From Telmatactis stephensoni (lineage: Eukaryota; Cnidaria; Anthozoa; Actiniaria; Isophelliidae): a stretch of DNA of 64,000 nt. The position numbers were made by a program, and so were the translations under genes. Shown in pieces: positions 11,804 through 26,800 of this stretch; the first letter of the stretch is position 1; the number at the start of each line of letters is the position of its first letter. The stretch spans positions 124,001 to 188,000 of the forward strand of contig JALIZF010001542.1 in the NCBI GenBank assembly GCA_029948255.1, given 5' to 3'. The notes below the pieces were generated by a model that saw nothing but the letters and a program-made list of their open reading frames with translations, searched no databases and was not told where the DNA came from.

Positions 11804-14800
11804 GTAAGACATACCAATGGCTATGATCAGTATCAGTGATAATCCATACTTGTGAGTCTTGTCAATCTGTGAACACTTCGGTTGTTTGTGTCATAGATGC
11901 ATCGTATACTTGGATACACTATGATGGCTCAGTCGATTTTACTCAAGGTCAAACAGCTACATTTTTTTGGTCTGTTGATGTTGGTAGTGCATTTTTATGG
12001 ACTAAAGTAGAGATAAGCAGAAATCGCGTCAAATCGGATATAGGGGATGAAGATCTCATCTTCTTTAGAAAAAGGGATGGCAACAAGACAGTAAAGTTAG
12101 ACGCGAGAGATGCAGACCTGGATTTGGTTGTTAATGGAACATCAAATATTGTAAACGTTACTTTTACACTTCGAAACCTGATAAGAAACACAGACGACAT
12201 GTACTACAGAGTATCTGTCTTCAATGATGACCCTACTCAGGAATCCAGATTTACAAAGCTAAATGTACTTGGTGAGTAAATTATAATTATTAAGCAGGTA
12301 ATGTAAATTGCTGACAATAGAGTCGTTTTCGTATGAGTGCAAAAATTACCGTACCGTATCGTAACTGTACCAGTATCATAGTTTCTATAAAAACATTCGA
12401 AATTCCTGCTGTAACCATATCGTATCGTAACCGTACAGTGTTCCCACTCGTACGAAAACCATTCTACTGAAACAAGTACAAACGTAAAGCACTTTTTAAG
12501 CAAATATATAATAATAGTGCAGCGGCACTCTTTACATTGTTGCATAAACGAACTATTTTTGATGGATGAATATAAAAAGTTAATGAAATATCGAGACAAG
12601 TGTATTTTAAATTACCTTAATGGTTGAGAAAGAAATGCAAGTTGCGATCTCAAGAATCATTTAATCAGACTTCAAAGAATAGAAAATATTTAAATTCCAG
12701 TTTTACTTCTAAACTAAGATTACAGTAGTTTTCCTGTTATGTTTGTAACAGTTATATCGCTTGATATTAGTAGATAATAAAAGTTTTTTCATTATCCTGA
12801 AAATGGATTAAAAATTATGTAAAACAGATCTGTTTATCTTATTTGCATACCACTTAGACATGATGACGTCATGTATAAAATATGTTTTCTTGATAGTATC
12901 CCCCAAAACGGCTCAGTGCGCAACAAAATTGGACAAAGCGAAGTCAGGTTCAACTGAGTTATAAAAGATATTTCGAACCGGCAGTATTTTTGGATTGAGT
13001 CAACGAGCGAGGAAATGTGTATATGCTCTACAATTGCGGCTTTCGGAAAAGCCGGAAAAACATTTGTCTACGCCAGTACTTTTATTATTTTTCAAATTAA
13101 TCAAAGATGGAATTTGTAATTATTTTACGCAGAAATGAATTTGTAGGCAATTTTTTTCAGTGTGCTCAACAAAAGGGGCTTTCAACAAGAGACCATAATA
13201 CTATAATACCAATAATACGTACTATCATGGTCTCTTGCTTTCAACTGGAAGTACTGGAGAACTTTTGCATTAATTAGCTGCAAAAAACATTACGTTTTTT
13301 GGTTCTTGGCGATTTTTCAGATTTTTTGTGGCATCAAACTTAACACTACTTGAAAACGCTGTTATTGTTGACTAGAATTATTGCAAATTAAAGGTCGAGA
13401 TCCTTTTTTGATTTTGAAGAGCAAAAAAACATTTCACTTTATGTAAGAAAATAAAGAGTACATAACATTGATTGAAAACTTTGAATATATAAGCCCGATT
13501 TCTAAAATATCTTTCTTCCTTTGAGATGAACGGCAGTACTGTCCAAGACAAATCAAAAGAATGGCAAACGAATCTTGATAAGCTCCGGTGGCTTGTCGTA
13601 AAAGGAAGAGGTGCTTTCTCTATATGTTACATAACCCTCCCAGAAACGATGAAAATACAACTTGAAGGCCATTTTTCATTCTGAAATAAGCAGCATTTCT
13701 AAAATGAAGAAGGATACCTGGTAATAATAAACAAACACTGAAGTGGAGATGGCACCTATTTTCAGAGCGATCGGTGTCTGAACTCTGACCATATAAGCGA
13801 GTTCTACAAACAAGGAGTTAGTTGCTGTATTTATAAAATGTCGATCTGAGCTAAAAGTTTCCAAGGTATTCTCTATTCTAATATTAATAAACTCTTGCCA
13901 TGTGTATCGATTTCTACACGATGTAATCAGGAACTGAATTTGAGAGTGTCAGTTAGTTGTGTTGTATGGGCACCCAAGGCAGCCGTGTCACTGATCCTCC
14001 ATGCTCCTCCATACTGCATGTGTTTTCTTCGGCACGAAAAAATCCATTTTGTTAAGAAAACTCATCTCTCATCCCATCGTATTAGATGACCAGCAGATAA
14101 ACTAATCGTATCTTCTTTTATGATGTTGGAAGTACCGGTAAAAGCTGGTAAATTTATTGGGCAGAAAATGTGAGATAAAAAGGTAAACATTGAAGTATTG
14201 GCTGTGTACTCGTGTTCCGCGAAGCATGTCCGCACATGCGCATGCAAAATTCTCTCCTGTTGCTTTGATACTTAATTGATTTTGAATTGATTTTGAATAT
14301 TTTCTATCTGGGTTGTTGCTATATATGCCAGGAAATGTGTATTAGCAATAGATTGTTATCTGTTATTTTGTTGAACAACTGGCCAAACTATTTTCAGGAT
14401 TTGATAAGGAATAACATGACACAATGCTTAGTTCATGTATAAATGCTCCAGTTCTCTCTTTGTTATATTGAAAATAAACTGCACAACTAGGCCTTTCTAG
14501 ATGTTAATGGAAGCACCAGGGGTTAAAAACATACAACTTTATTTCGAAGAATATAATTAACTCCTATAAAACTGATCAGTAAACCACAGGCTTCCCATGC
14601 TCTGTGTTAGTACGGGGGTAATATGAGTCGAGGTCGTTGGGCTTCCTGTGGTAACGATCTCAACTGTTTTCCATACGTAATTTTCTCTTCTGAAATTTTC
14701 TCATTTGATGCTGAAATTTTAAAAAAGGCAAATAAATAAAGTTATTGAACACTTCTAGCGTAGTTATTCTCCATTTTGAGTCCGTTTTAGTGGGTTTTGG

Positions 14801-17800
14801 TCTTTTGGGAGCTTTGAGTTTTGACGCCGCTGTTCAGTGAAGAGAGACTGACCCTTCTCTATTTTCACTAACAGCGGCGTCAAAACTCAAAGCTTCCAAA
14901 CTGCTTCTTATTGTCACCATTGATATAACTTACATGTAATAAAGAAATTATTTGTGCAACAAACAATATTTTATGGAGAGAAAAAACACTTTGCATTCTC
15001 AATTAACTTCCGGTGACATCAGCATGAGCCACACATTGTAGTTTACTTGCTCGTTTCTATTGATGTCGTCAAACTGAACTGAAACTCATGTAAATTTTGC
15101 TTTTGAATTTTGTAATAAGCAAAATTATCAGTTATCCATCTCATATGGAAAGACTCTCAACATAACTTTAGTTAAAAGAACTCATGCTGGAATGTACAGG
15201 TTTACAGTTAGTAATGGAGATGAATGTCGTACTGCTAGTACAACAGTATATCTAACTGTACAATGTGTGAGTAGAATATTATTGAGTATAGAATGTACAG
15301 GTTTACTGTCAGTAATGGAGATGAATGTCCTACTGCTAGTACAACAGTATATCTAACTGTACAATGTGAGTAGAGTAGTATTGAGTATAGAATGTACACT
15401 GTCAGGTTTACTGTCAGTAATGGAGATGAATGTCCTACTGCTAGTACAACAGTATATCTAACTGTACAATGTGAGTAGAGTATTATTGAGTATAGAATGT
15501 GCGGGTTTAATGTCTGCAGTAATGGAGATGAATGTCCTACTGCTAGTACAACAGTATATCTAACTGTACAATGTGAGTAGAGTATTATTGAGTATAGAAT
15601 GTGCGGGTTTAATGTCTGCAGTAATGGAGATAAATGTCCTACTGCTAGTACAACAGTATATCTAACTGTACAATGTGAGTAGAGTATTATTGAGTATAGA
15701 ATGTACACTGTCAGGTTTACTGTCAGTAATGGAGATGAATGTCCTACTGCTAGTACAACAGTATATCTAACTGTACAATGTGAGTAGAGTAGTATTGAGT
15801 ATAGAATGTGCGGGTTTAATGTCTGCAGTAATGGAGATGAATGTCCTACTGCTAGTACAACAGTATATCTAACTGTACAATGTGAGTAGAGTATTATTGA
15901 GTATAGAATGTGCGGGTTTAATGTCTGCAGTAATGGAGATAAATGTCCTACTGCTAGTACAACAGTATATCTAACTGTACAATGTGAGTAGAGTAGTATT
16001 GAGTATAGAATGTACAAGTTTACTGTCAGTAATGGAGATGAATGTTCTGCTAATAAGCCAAACATTGTGTAATGTGTATGAGTATGTTTTTTCAGATGCT
16101 CCTGGCACTCCCAATATTGCGATTGAGCCAAAAAGTTACTCATGCCCTGGTAAACATGTCAACCTGACCTGTAATACTACAGTTGGAAATCCAGCAGACA
16201 CAACTTTTACATTTTATAGAAACATTCAAGTTGTTGACGCAATAAGTGGAACATTGAATGGTGATGCAGCCATGGCAACGCTTACCATAGCACTGATAAA
16301 TGGAAACAACTCATTTACATGTAAGGCAAACAACTCAGTGGAATCTTCTAACAGCTCTGAAGAAAAGCTTGTTAGAGCAGGTACAGCAGTTTACACTGTT
16401 AAGATTAATAGATAAATGTGATATGATGTATATATTATGTAGTAAGTCTTTTTGAGATATTGGTTAAAATAGGCGTTGACTATTTCATTGCTACCTTCAA
16501 TGTAACCAAGCCTTTGTCTGCAATCAAGGTAGAGTTTGCACTGTAATAACACGATTTGCATGTATCAATGACAGCCATTCTTTACCCCAGGGGCGTAGCG
16601 TACCCAGACGCCCGTGCGTACACTTTATAATTTTCAAAATAAGCTGGAGGGACAGACAATTTGATTGATGATGGCTTACTGTGTTGAATACCAAGCAAGC
16701 TCAAATGTCTCGTAACATCAAGTTTATCCATTGTGAATATGCAATTAACCAAATCGACAAGAAAGCAACCGCTGCTGTATTACTTTCTATCAAATTCTAT
16801 CGGCGAGCGGCACGGGCAATATCAGCCGTTTGGACACTCTACCCAGTTTGCCGTCGGTGTAACTACCTGCAAGAGCATTTCAAAGCATGCAACTATTTAT
16901 CGTTGTGTACAACATTCAACTTTTTACGGCCAGCACGGCTTGCGATTCGCGCTCGCGAGGGCCTTGTTATCAATGCATATGCTTTGTGCTATACATTTCG
17001 CAGTATACAGCTATTTCAAAAAACGTTGAATACTGAATTCTGCATTCTGCATACTGAAAAATGCATTCCAAGACTTACAAATTGCATTTTTGATCATTTC
17101 CGTTGTCGTTTTGCCACTTATTTGCCTAGTTATAGCAGTTATAGAGGATTTTCACTATGTCATCTCCAAAACAAACTGAACTACAAGGCATTTTGGTCTT
17201 TGAATGCACTATTCAGTATGCAGAATGCAGTATTCAGTATTCAACGTTTTTTGAAATAGCTGTATATTGCCATTCATGAATTATAGTAATGCAACTTATA
17301 CCCTTCCTTGAAAAAGAACACAGACCCTGACTTTAGTTTTGATAGATTTTGTTGAGAAATATCAACCCGGCTTAAAAAAAATATCGTACAAGAGCTCGGT
17401 GAACTAAAAATATCCTTCAATTCGAGCTTACTATACTTGAAACCAACTCTCAGATACTCCCCATCAAAAGAGAGATGGTTTTAATTCCTTCTCTAAGGAA
17501 AAAAATTGAATTTTTCGAGGGCTTTGGGTACAAATCTAGCAGCTTTTACGTGGACCTTGAAAACTCCAGGCTAAACCAATGTTACCTCCTTTTGGTGTAC
17601 CAGTTTGGTAACTATGGAAAGGTCTATTAGCTGATAAACACGACTCATTTTATCGTCACTGCTTGCCATTTGTTTCACTGTTCTACACCGTTTGCCACAA
17701 ATAGAAATTTGTTATGTTGGATGTGCGAAAAAAAGTGAGCAATATATTGTATACATTTTTCGGTTTTTCAGTTGTTAGTCACTATATTCCTTGTCCATCG

Positions 17801-20800
17801 AATAGCCAGCGACTTCATGTTAGCTTCATCCCTGCTTCTCTTCACCTGTTTTACCATAGTATCTGAATCGAATCTTTTATCAGAGCTAAAAGGCTTTAAG
17901 TCTCCAAAGGACGTTCTACGTATTTGCAGTTACTCAATAAGTCTGGAAAATGGCTCTAAAAACGCTTAAGTATCACAAAATCCCCAAGAAGTTATTTTCC
18001 GGCCAGGGATCGAATGCCAACCTCCAGCACGAATGACGAATGTTCTTGATTTAGTGTTATATGTCAATTTTTTATTATCTATATTCAAAATCTATCATCT
18101 TTAACTGTACCAACATCACAACTGTAGAGGGAAACAAACTGATTAGACTGGACATGTAATGCGAATTCTTGTTTAAAAAAAGTGACACTGCTTCCCTTCC
18201 CTTTCATTCCCCTTTAATCACAATCGCTACTCTGTATGTGTTAGTTCTGAAACGCTTATTCACTTCATTGGCATTCCAAGTCTATAATGATAGTCATAAG
18301 TTATGTTCAAACACGCCTAGACAAAACAGCTTATTTAATTTCCTATATGCTTATTTCGTAATTCTTACATCCGTGCCGCAGGGAACAGCCCTAAGGTTTG
18401 CGTACACAGTTTCCGCAACGCCCTGAGTATAGCTCACGTTAATTATCTTATATAGATTAGAACTTTCCATTAGGAAATGATTCATCGTTACGTAAATGCA
18501 TATCCTAATCACGTTCTACTTGCTATAAATCTAAGTCGCTATTCTCTACTTTCACATTCCCCATAATGCCCTCTGTTTTTGGGGGGTAGTTATTGTAATT
18601 CAAATGTATTTGATTTTAATAACAACTGATTTGATTAGCATTACAATAACTACCCCCCAAAAACAGAGGGCATTATGGGGAATGTGAAAGTAGAGAATAG
18701 AGTGCAGTTCAGTTGTTAGTGTGAACGCTATCCTAGGAGGATTTGCTGGGCATTTTGGCCAACGTTTCTATCCAAACTCTGCTCAATTGCGTTCTATATC
18801 TTCAGTCAATTGCAACTTGGTGCGAACGTAAACCAAAGTATTCCATTATATTTATCCACGTTATGCATATTTAGTAAGCTAGAATGTATTGTAATCCATG
18901 TTTCAGTTCGAGCCTACAGCATGTACAACATCTATTTTTCTAAATATCTACACTTCTACACCGCTACGATTTTGCATCACCTACCTCTACGTCTCACCTA
19001 TCGAACTGTGACATTGAACGTTTGGTCATTAAAGTTAGTTATTTCAATCAATCTGTGGAGCTCGAAATGTTCTACTCGCACTACCACGCTACCCCTGTGA
19101 TTGTTGAGATTGAATATTGCAACCTCGAGAGTCTTAGCAATTACAGTATGCGGGCTAAATTAAATGAACTGATTGTGAGCCAGCCTTATCATGGTCTTTG
19201 TAATTGATTTTCAGAACCCCCTAAAATCACCGACTGTAACAACATCACAGCTGTAGAAGGCCAACGAAACTTTAGTTGGACATGTGATGCTACTGGTAGT
19301 CAGCCATTAAATACTGCTTGGTATAAAGGAAACAGCCGTGAATCATCTGGACATACTCTCAGCATTCCTTCGGTCAACAGAAATGATGCTGGAATGTACG
19401 AGTTTAATGTCAGTAATGGAGATGAATGTCCTGCCAACTATACTGCTAGTAAAATAGTCTGTCTAACAGTACATTGTAAGTATACATTTATTTCGAATTG
19501 TTTGTTTAGAATAAATGTTACAGTCTTAAATCCACGTAGCGTTTCTTCCTCTTTGATTGTATTATCTTTTTGTCCTTCCAGATCCACCTAGCATCACCCA
19601 TCCAGAAGGTATAGTTTGCAAACGTCTTACAGTCAACGAGACCCAAGATGCCAATCTTACCTGTATTGCTGATGGCAACCCAGCACCAACCATAACATGG
19701 ACAAAGAATGGTCATCCAATTAGCAAGCAGGGTAGTCAACTTGTTCTACAAAATATTGTCAGGAGTCAAACTGGTAACTACAATTGTACTGCTGATAATG
19801 GAATAGCAAGACATGACACAGCATGTTGGAAGCTTGTTGTTCAATGTAAGGATTTGCACACAACTCTTATTGCCGTGTATTGTCTTTTTTGTGTCACTGT
19901 ATTTCTTAACTTCACCTAGATGTAATCCATTATAGGACAATATTTTCCTAATTCAGTATGACAATTTTCTAGAGGAATGTTTACCTCTTTCTTTGAAACT
20001 TACTGGGATATCACGATAATAGTCCTTGAGATATGTTCATGCTTTTTTAAAGAGTAAAATAATAGAAAGCTAACTTTGTAGAGATTTGTTACCCCGGGGG
20101 TACTCCTTCCAGTTTTGGGTAGGGACGTGCCGCTAAGCCCCTCAAACCCTGACCCTGTTCCAGAGAAAAAAAAGCTTAAAACGCTACCCTGTTCCAGAGT
20201 AAGTACCACAAAAATATATCCCGTCCCAGTGAAATGTTTTGCGTTTTTACATGCAATAGTTTGTGTTATCGGTTTTGTCAAGCATTTAATGAAGAGTCAA
20301 TCTGATTTTCCGACTGATTTCTTTTGGTACCTAATTACAGAGCGACGTTTTTGCAACATCCAGACGTACTTTGTAAAAAAGCTACCCTGTTCCAGAGAGA
20401 GAAAGAGCTATTTTATATACCCTGTGCCAGAGTAAAATCGCTGAAAACCCTACCCTGTTTGTAATTGGCGGCACGTACCCGTATAGTAAATATATGGGAG
20501 TATCCCACCCCCGGTTTGTTACACTGAATTGGTTAAACATTGTGACATAACATTATGAAAAATATTGCCGTTTGTAGAAGCTTTGCATTATTTGTAAGTA
20601 GCTGATTCATGCTGTTTTCTGTCTGCATTCGTTGGTATATTGCACTGAGAAAGAAAACAACAGGTTATGAATTTGAATAGTAATTATTAGAAAATAAGCT
20701 GAATGATAAGTGAGGAAGAAAACTTAGCTTGCAAGCACCGGGGTTTCTTTCTTTCTTTCTTTCTTTCTTTTTTTTTTTTTTTTTTTCTGATTGATGCTCA

Positions 20801-23800
20801 ACATCGCCAATTTCCAGGTTAAGCATGCGCGAAGATGACGCGTAATAACTAATAATACTAATATATTTAGAGGTTAACGCGCTAAGCGAGTGAGTTATCG
20901 GGATTTACCTTCGATCACGAGTTTGCTAACAATGAACGAGAAATTTGAATTACCGCCGCGGCACGAAGCGTTAGCCGAGTGCAGTATGAGAAAATTTCGA
21001 GTTCATTGTTAGTCAACGAGTGAAAGTAAATTCCGATAATTCACGAGCAAAGAGTGTGTTAGTCTTTTTATTATTCAATTTGAATACACTGCAGAAGCAG
21101 CCGGGCTAACACTGTCAGTACGACATATAAGATCACTAGTAATAACTCAAGTCACTCAAAATAGTAATTCAAAATTAGTTTAATAGCATTTGGTCATTTT
21201 AACAATACAAAATAAACTTTCAAAAGAAAGCTTCTGGAAAATTACCGTGATACAAGAACTTTAGATTAAAAGATAATAAAAAGTTCTCAGAATCCATGTT
21301 TACAACTTGCTCGGTAAAATTAAATTCGCCCATATAGTCAAGAACTACTTTTTTGGATTGTTAAGGATGGTTTTCACTAGCGACATGCACAGACTCAGTA
21401 ATGTACTGTTCATTAGTAGTGCTTGTCTTTTCACTAGTGACATAAGCATAAGCATAAGCAACGTACGCAGACTCAGTAGTGCATTGCTCATTAGCAGTGC
21501 TTCAAAACAGGCACGCCAAGCAGTCTTCTTTTTGTTTATAATATGCTTGTCAACGTTCTCTTCTTCGAAAAATCCTCAAATTTATCACCAGGAACATTTT
21601 TTTTCTTTCTACAACTGTGCAAGACGTGTTTTCACGACGTCATAACAACGTGTCACGTGGTACAAACTGACCAATCAGAAAATCAGAATTTGTACAGTGT
21701 ATGAAAATTGAATGATAATATTTAATAATAATTTACTTCTTGAGCAGATCCACATCACAAGTAGTGGCTATTCTTCTGCTGGCACTTACACTCACTACCT
21801 CGCTCTAAATATTTTTCATACATCGCTCAACTCACATGTTGATTTTTGCCGAGGGAGGAAAAACCAGAAAAAAACCTTATGGCATGGTAGAGAACAACAC
21901 AAACAAACTCAATTCACATATGATTCAATTGACCGAGCCGGGACTCGAACCCGGACCACAGTGGCCAACTATGCCACCCAAATGACGGAGCAAAACGTTT
22001 TTGAAACAGGGTTCTTCTTTTCTGTTTTGTTTTTGTTTTTGTTTTTGTTTTTGTTTTTGTTTTTGTTTTTGTTTTTGTTTTTGTTTTTGTTTTTGTTTTT
22101 GTTTTTGTTTTTGTTTTTGTTTTTGTTTTTGTTTTTGTTTTTGTTTTTGTTTTTGTTTTTGTTTTTGTCAAAAAAGACTATACTTTTACTTCCAGCAGGA
22201 ATGGCGATGTAGAAAAATCGCCAGAATCGCGCGGCCGGCAGGGGCTACTTTTCTTCGCTCTCAATGAAGGGATTAGAGTAACCTCTTCTCGCAGGATAAA
22301 GAAAACTAAATTAAGAGGACTGTAAACTTCGCTGTAAACATAATTTACTGCATTTTAGTGAGAACAAAATCTGATAGTCTACGAACCAGTCCCAACGGAG
22401 CTGTAATAGGTATGATAGGCATTAGCCAGTGTATGCAATTTGTCATATTATTGATGTGGTAGATTAATTTTTAACTGTGTGCACTTCCTTTCGGGAGTTT
22501 TATCCTTACCAGTTTAAGAAATTCTAGGAGAATTTCGATCATTGCATAATATAGATAGGATAAGCCGGAACTCAAGGGTGAAGTTCTGTAGACATTTTCA
22601 CTCGATACTATGAGTCGGCGGGTTTGTCGGTTGCAGGCAAAATTTATTGTGTGACCTGTCATCATATGGACGGCTTGGATTACATTGTGTAGAATTGATA
22701 GAAAAGGAAACATACTCATGTTGATGTTGTTTCCCCAGATTTTCAACCTTGCGGCAAAACCTATTTGATACCCAGAGGATTGTGCGTAAATGTGACGATT
22801 AAAAGTTTTCCGACCGCTGATGTGAGTTGTTCACTAGCTGAGTTGAATCACCATACGGTAATAGAGAACAAACACAACATTTGTGCTGCAGACACCGAAG
22901 AGAAGAGACATTTCTATTGTTTGGTAAACAATACCGTTGGAAAATGTGACCTGAATTTTGAAATCTACCCATTACGTAAGTTGCCATTTTCTTTGTCTTA
23001 TGAATTTTTATTTCACTTTCGATACCACATTGTCACAGTTACAAGGTTAAAGGTGGCGGATGCGTGCAGTACCACCACAGGGGGCCCACCTCTTCCTTTT
23101 GAATTGAGAACATATTTAAAAAACGCGAAAATAAAACGCGAAAATAAAGGAAAATAACGTAAAAAGAATTGTTGTCCGAGATAGGCTGGCGTTATTTTCC
23201 TTTATTTTCGCGTTTTATTTTAGCGGGTTTTATTAATATTTTCTCTAAAGGAAGAGGTGGGCCCCCTGTGGTACAACTTGTCAACTTGTCTCGCAACGCT
23301 AGAAACTGTATCGTTGGGGAGTGCCGTGGCTGTTCAACACATTTTAGCAACTTGCATTTTTTTACCGCGAAAGGCTGGGGAGGACTGGTATCATTGGCGC
23401 GAGAGGTGCTCGTGCGTTCTTCAGGAAAAAACGCGTCAAATTGCTAGGCAACTTGTTGGAGGGGTGGTACACGGCGCAATGACAGTGCACGTGAAAAGTA
23501 GCATCGAATTCTACTTCATGCAACGTTGCACGCAACAAAAATCATTGCGACACAAGCCCCGTTACACTATGCAATTGTCCTGTAACTTGTCTTGAAACGG
23601 GGTTGCGAGACAAGTTGCTGAGAAAATTGCACGGTGCAACAGGGACGTTCACTGAGTATTGCTTTTGACATGTAAATTAGTGTTATCATCATAACTTTCA
23701 CTTTGAGCAAAAAAACCTGTCAGTCAATAATATTTGTTCATTCGCACCTCCCTGGTTCATTTATGTGCATGTCTAGGACTTTCTTGGCTTTTCACGGGCT

Positions 23801-26800
23801 GTTACCAAAACTGCGCTCAACAGCGATTTTTATCCTATTTGTCTCTTTTTATTCTAGTTCACTCGCTCAGTATAGTCTCCGTTAAAACTAATAATGCTAT
23901 TCATAGACCAGGCGCAGTTTTCGAAAAATCAGATACCTGGAGGCATTTTGGGGTAGCTATACTGAGGCTGGTAACATAGCTATCCTAAACTGATTTTCAT
24001 GCTGAATGCGAATATGACTGTTACCAAGAGCTAGACGTATTCTGCAATCTTATACGTGTAAATGACGTATTTTGTGAATTGCTACAGTCATTTCATACTA
24101 ACACATCAACATAAGTAAAACTGTGAAGTTTGAATGATACCAGTTGAAAAATCAATAAGGAGAAACCAATTTTCAAAAAACGAAATTTTGTATGGAAACA
24201 CTTACAGTTATGCAAGAGATACAAACAAATTTCGATTTTTGAAAATTCGTATCTCCTTGATTTTTCAACTTATATCCTTCAAACTTCACAGTTTTACTGA
24301 TTTTGAAATGCCTTCGGCACTTTTTGCGATCGACTTTTTCAGTTTTGCGCCTAGTCTATCATAAATATGGTCAGTGCTGTTTAGCTCCGTTTATGGATTA
24401 CAGTTAACTTTGCAAAGAAAGCTACACTGTAGCTATTTCATAGGACTAAAATATTTGCACTGTTTGTAATCTCTTTTTAGTTTTTGCACCAAAGTTCTGG
24501 TATGGTACATTTAAAATAACAAACAGAAAATTAACTGAGGATGAAGAGAGTATGAAGCAAGAGTTTCAGAAAATGGTATGTGTAATAAGTAAAACTTTAG
24601 TACATATCATTTTTCATAATTATTTTGTAATGATTTCGAAAATCCCCATCACATTCGGTCTTTCTTTTGCATCAAAACGTTCTAGACATCTTACAGTGCT
24701 ACTACTCCAACAAAGCCTACCCGACCATTTTTTTCGATTCGTGCAAAATATCCGATCACGATCAAGTATACAGCTATTTCAAAGAAGGTTGACAGGGCGA
24801 ATTATGCGAATGGCAATCGGCGATTGGTGATTGCACGACCGAAAGGAAATTTGTGATAACAAGAATTGCTTCATTTTCATTAATCAAATACCCAAGCAAT
24901 GCCGGTACCATGCAGTAAAGACCTTATTAGACAAAGTGGTCGATAGGCGATTCATATCGCGCCGGATAGCGGTCTAATAGGGTGACCAAAGTTCATTTCG
25001 GTCGTGCAAGCACCAATCGCCGATCGCCATTTGCCGTTCGCCCCGTGAACTGTTTTTGAAATAGCTATATGAACAATAGAATTTTTACAAATGATAAATA
25101 TTTCGAGCAAATGCATGTGATCGATACATATTTGAATAACACAGGAGTCCCGAAATCATATTTCAATCTTGTACCCAGAGCTCACATAACTTTCGGTCTG
25201 GGGTCAATCACGTCAAGCATGCGCAGTAGCATAGTTTAACAATTTGCGAGTGAGTGACTCATTTGCATATTTTGACCCCTCACAATATCTCGTGAATTTG
25301 CAATCCACGAGTTAAAAATAAAACCATAACAGATAGGTTTAATAATGGATAGAGTTCTATTAAGTTCTAAATTCTTAGCAAACGTAACGAGTGAAGTTAT
25401 TCTTTCTCTTACTTATATTTTACAGTTAAATTCCGCTTACGAAAACCAACTAGTTGTGAAGTCAGTAATAGTCATAAGATTAAGGTAAGTGTTGTCCAAC
25501 TTTTCGAAAACAATAGTACAGTAATTGAGTTGCTTAAGAAACACTTTTATCTTTACTCCCCTCCTCTCCGTTAGGGTTATGGAGAACAGGGGAGCTCTTC
25601 CATATACATTAGTATAGTTGTATGCAGCATACATGATTTTTGATATCAAATGCGATCTAGCTCTGTAATAAGGTAACGGTATTTTACTTCGAAAGCTCGA
25701 GGTGTGATTGGTGTGGTTGTGGTGAGGGGTGGTTGTGTTTCGAGGTGTTTCTTCGGCCGTTCCAGAGACTCGTGTATGAAGTGTTCGCATGGTGCAACCT
25801 TAACCTTCTCTCTTTCTGTCCGTGTTCCGTTTTACGTGTATTTAAAACTACACGGATAGATTGGAAAGAAGTCTAAACAAGATTCTGATGCGAGATCACC
25901 GGGAATCGAACTCCGGCCTTTTGCATCGATAGTCGCAGACTAACAACTATCCTTTCTCCTGGTGATATACTTTTTACAGAAAATTGCCTTTTTGGTCTGA
26001 AATGGGGTAGGAAAAAAGTCAAAATTTGACTGAAATATGAAAAAGGTTTCGTCTAGCACGCTATCAAATTCTCAGCGATTACCCAAAGAGCTCCTCTTCA
26101 CAGCCGTATAGATCGATTTCACGTGACGTCACGAGACGACTAAAATCTAAACTAAAATTCGGAGAAAGCTGATTGCCTGATATTTTGTATGTATCATGAA
26201 AAGAAGTCGTCTCTGGAAATTTGGTCGGATTCTGTTCATCGCTTGGCAAATTATCGGCACCAAAATTGTGTCACGCCATGCACTCAGTCACGCATTTTCA
26301 AACGACGTAAGAACACATCAATTTGCGACAAATTTCACCTCATTTGCTTTGGCAATGAACTTAATTGTCATTTTCTATATATGTAATCAATAAAATGAAC
26401 AAATAAATGTAGTTTTAATATCATTTCGATGCTTGGTATTTATGGTCGCCATATTGGTGTACCAGAAAGGTACACCAATATATCTTCGTGGTGAAAAGCT
26501 CTTTTGACTCAATATTTTCTAGAGTTGCAAAGATTTAGTTGTTCTTTGAGGTACAAGTATTTTTATTTTATTTGATGCTCTGAAACCGACTTTATTTTTC
26601 TCGATGACGTCAGTGAAATCGATCTATTAAGTGTTATCACGCACGCGGCGCTCTCTGATAAACTTTAGGGACCTTACGCAACGACGACGGCGACGTCAGT
26701 GAAGACGGGACGCCAAAAAAGATTAAAGAACAATCGATAACGCTATTTCTTTCGCTTGTTCATATCATTTTCATGTGACATTCAGACTTAGAATCTTGAA

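Noticed and set aside
15290..16045. CRISPR-like regular array
   Set aside because: Units are contiguous with no unique spacers, and the sequence is exon-derived in an animal genome.
15235..16143. 302-codon minus-strand open frame with repeated LYSHCTVRYTVVLAVGH
   Set aside because: Produced by the satellite, whose unit lengths (105, 102, 102) are multiples of 3. The same DNA is Ig-exon-derived on the plus strand.
16681..17259. 192-codon plus-strand frame
   Set aside because: Largely covers a MITE (17004-17266) with palindromic inner repeats; no domain recognised.
21712..22212. 166-codon frame with FLFLFL, plus Lys/Thr and Cys/Phe readings
   Set aside because: Translations of (GTTTTT)n in three frames.
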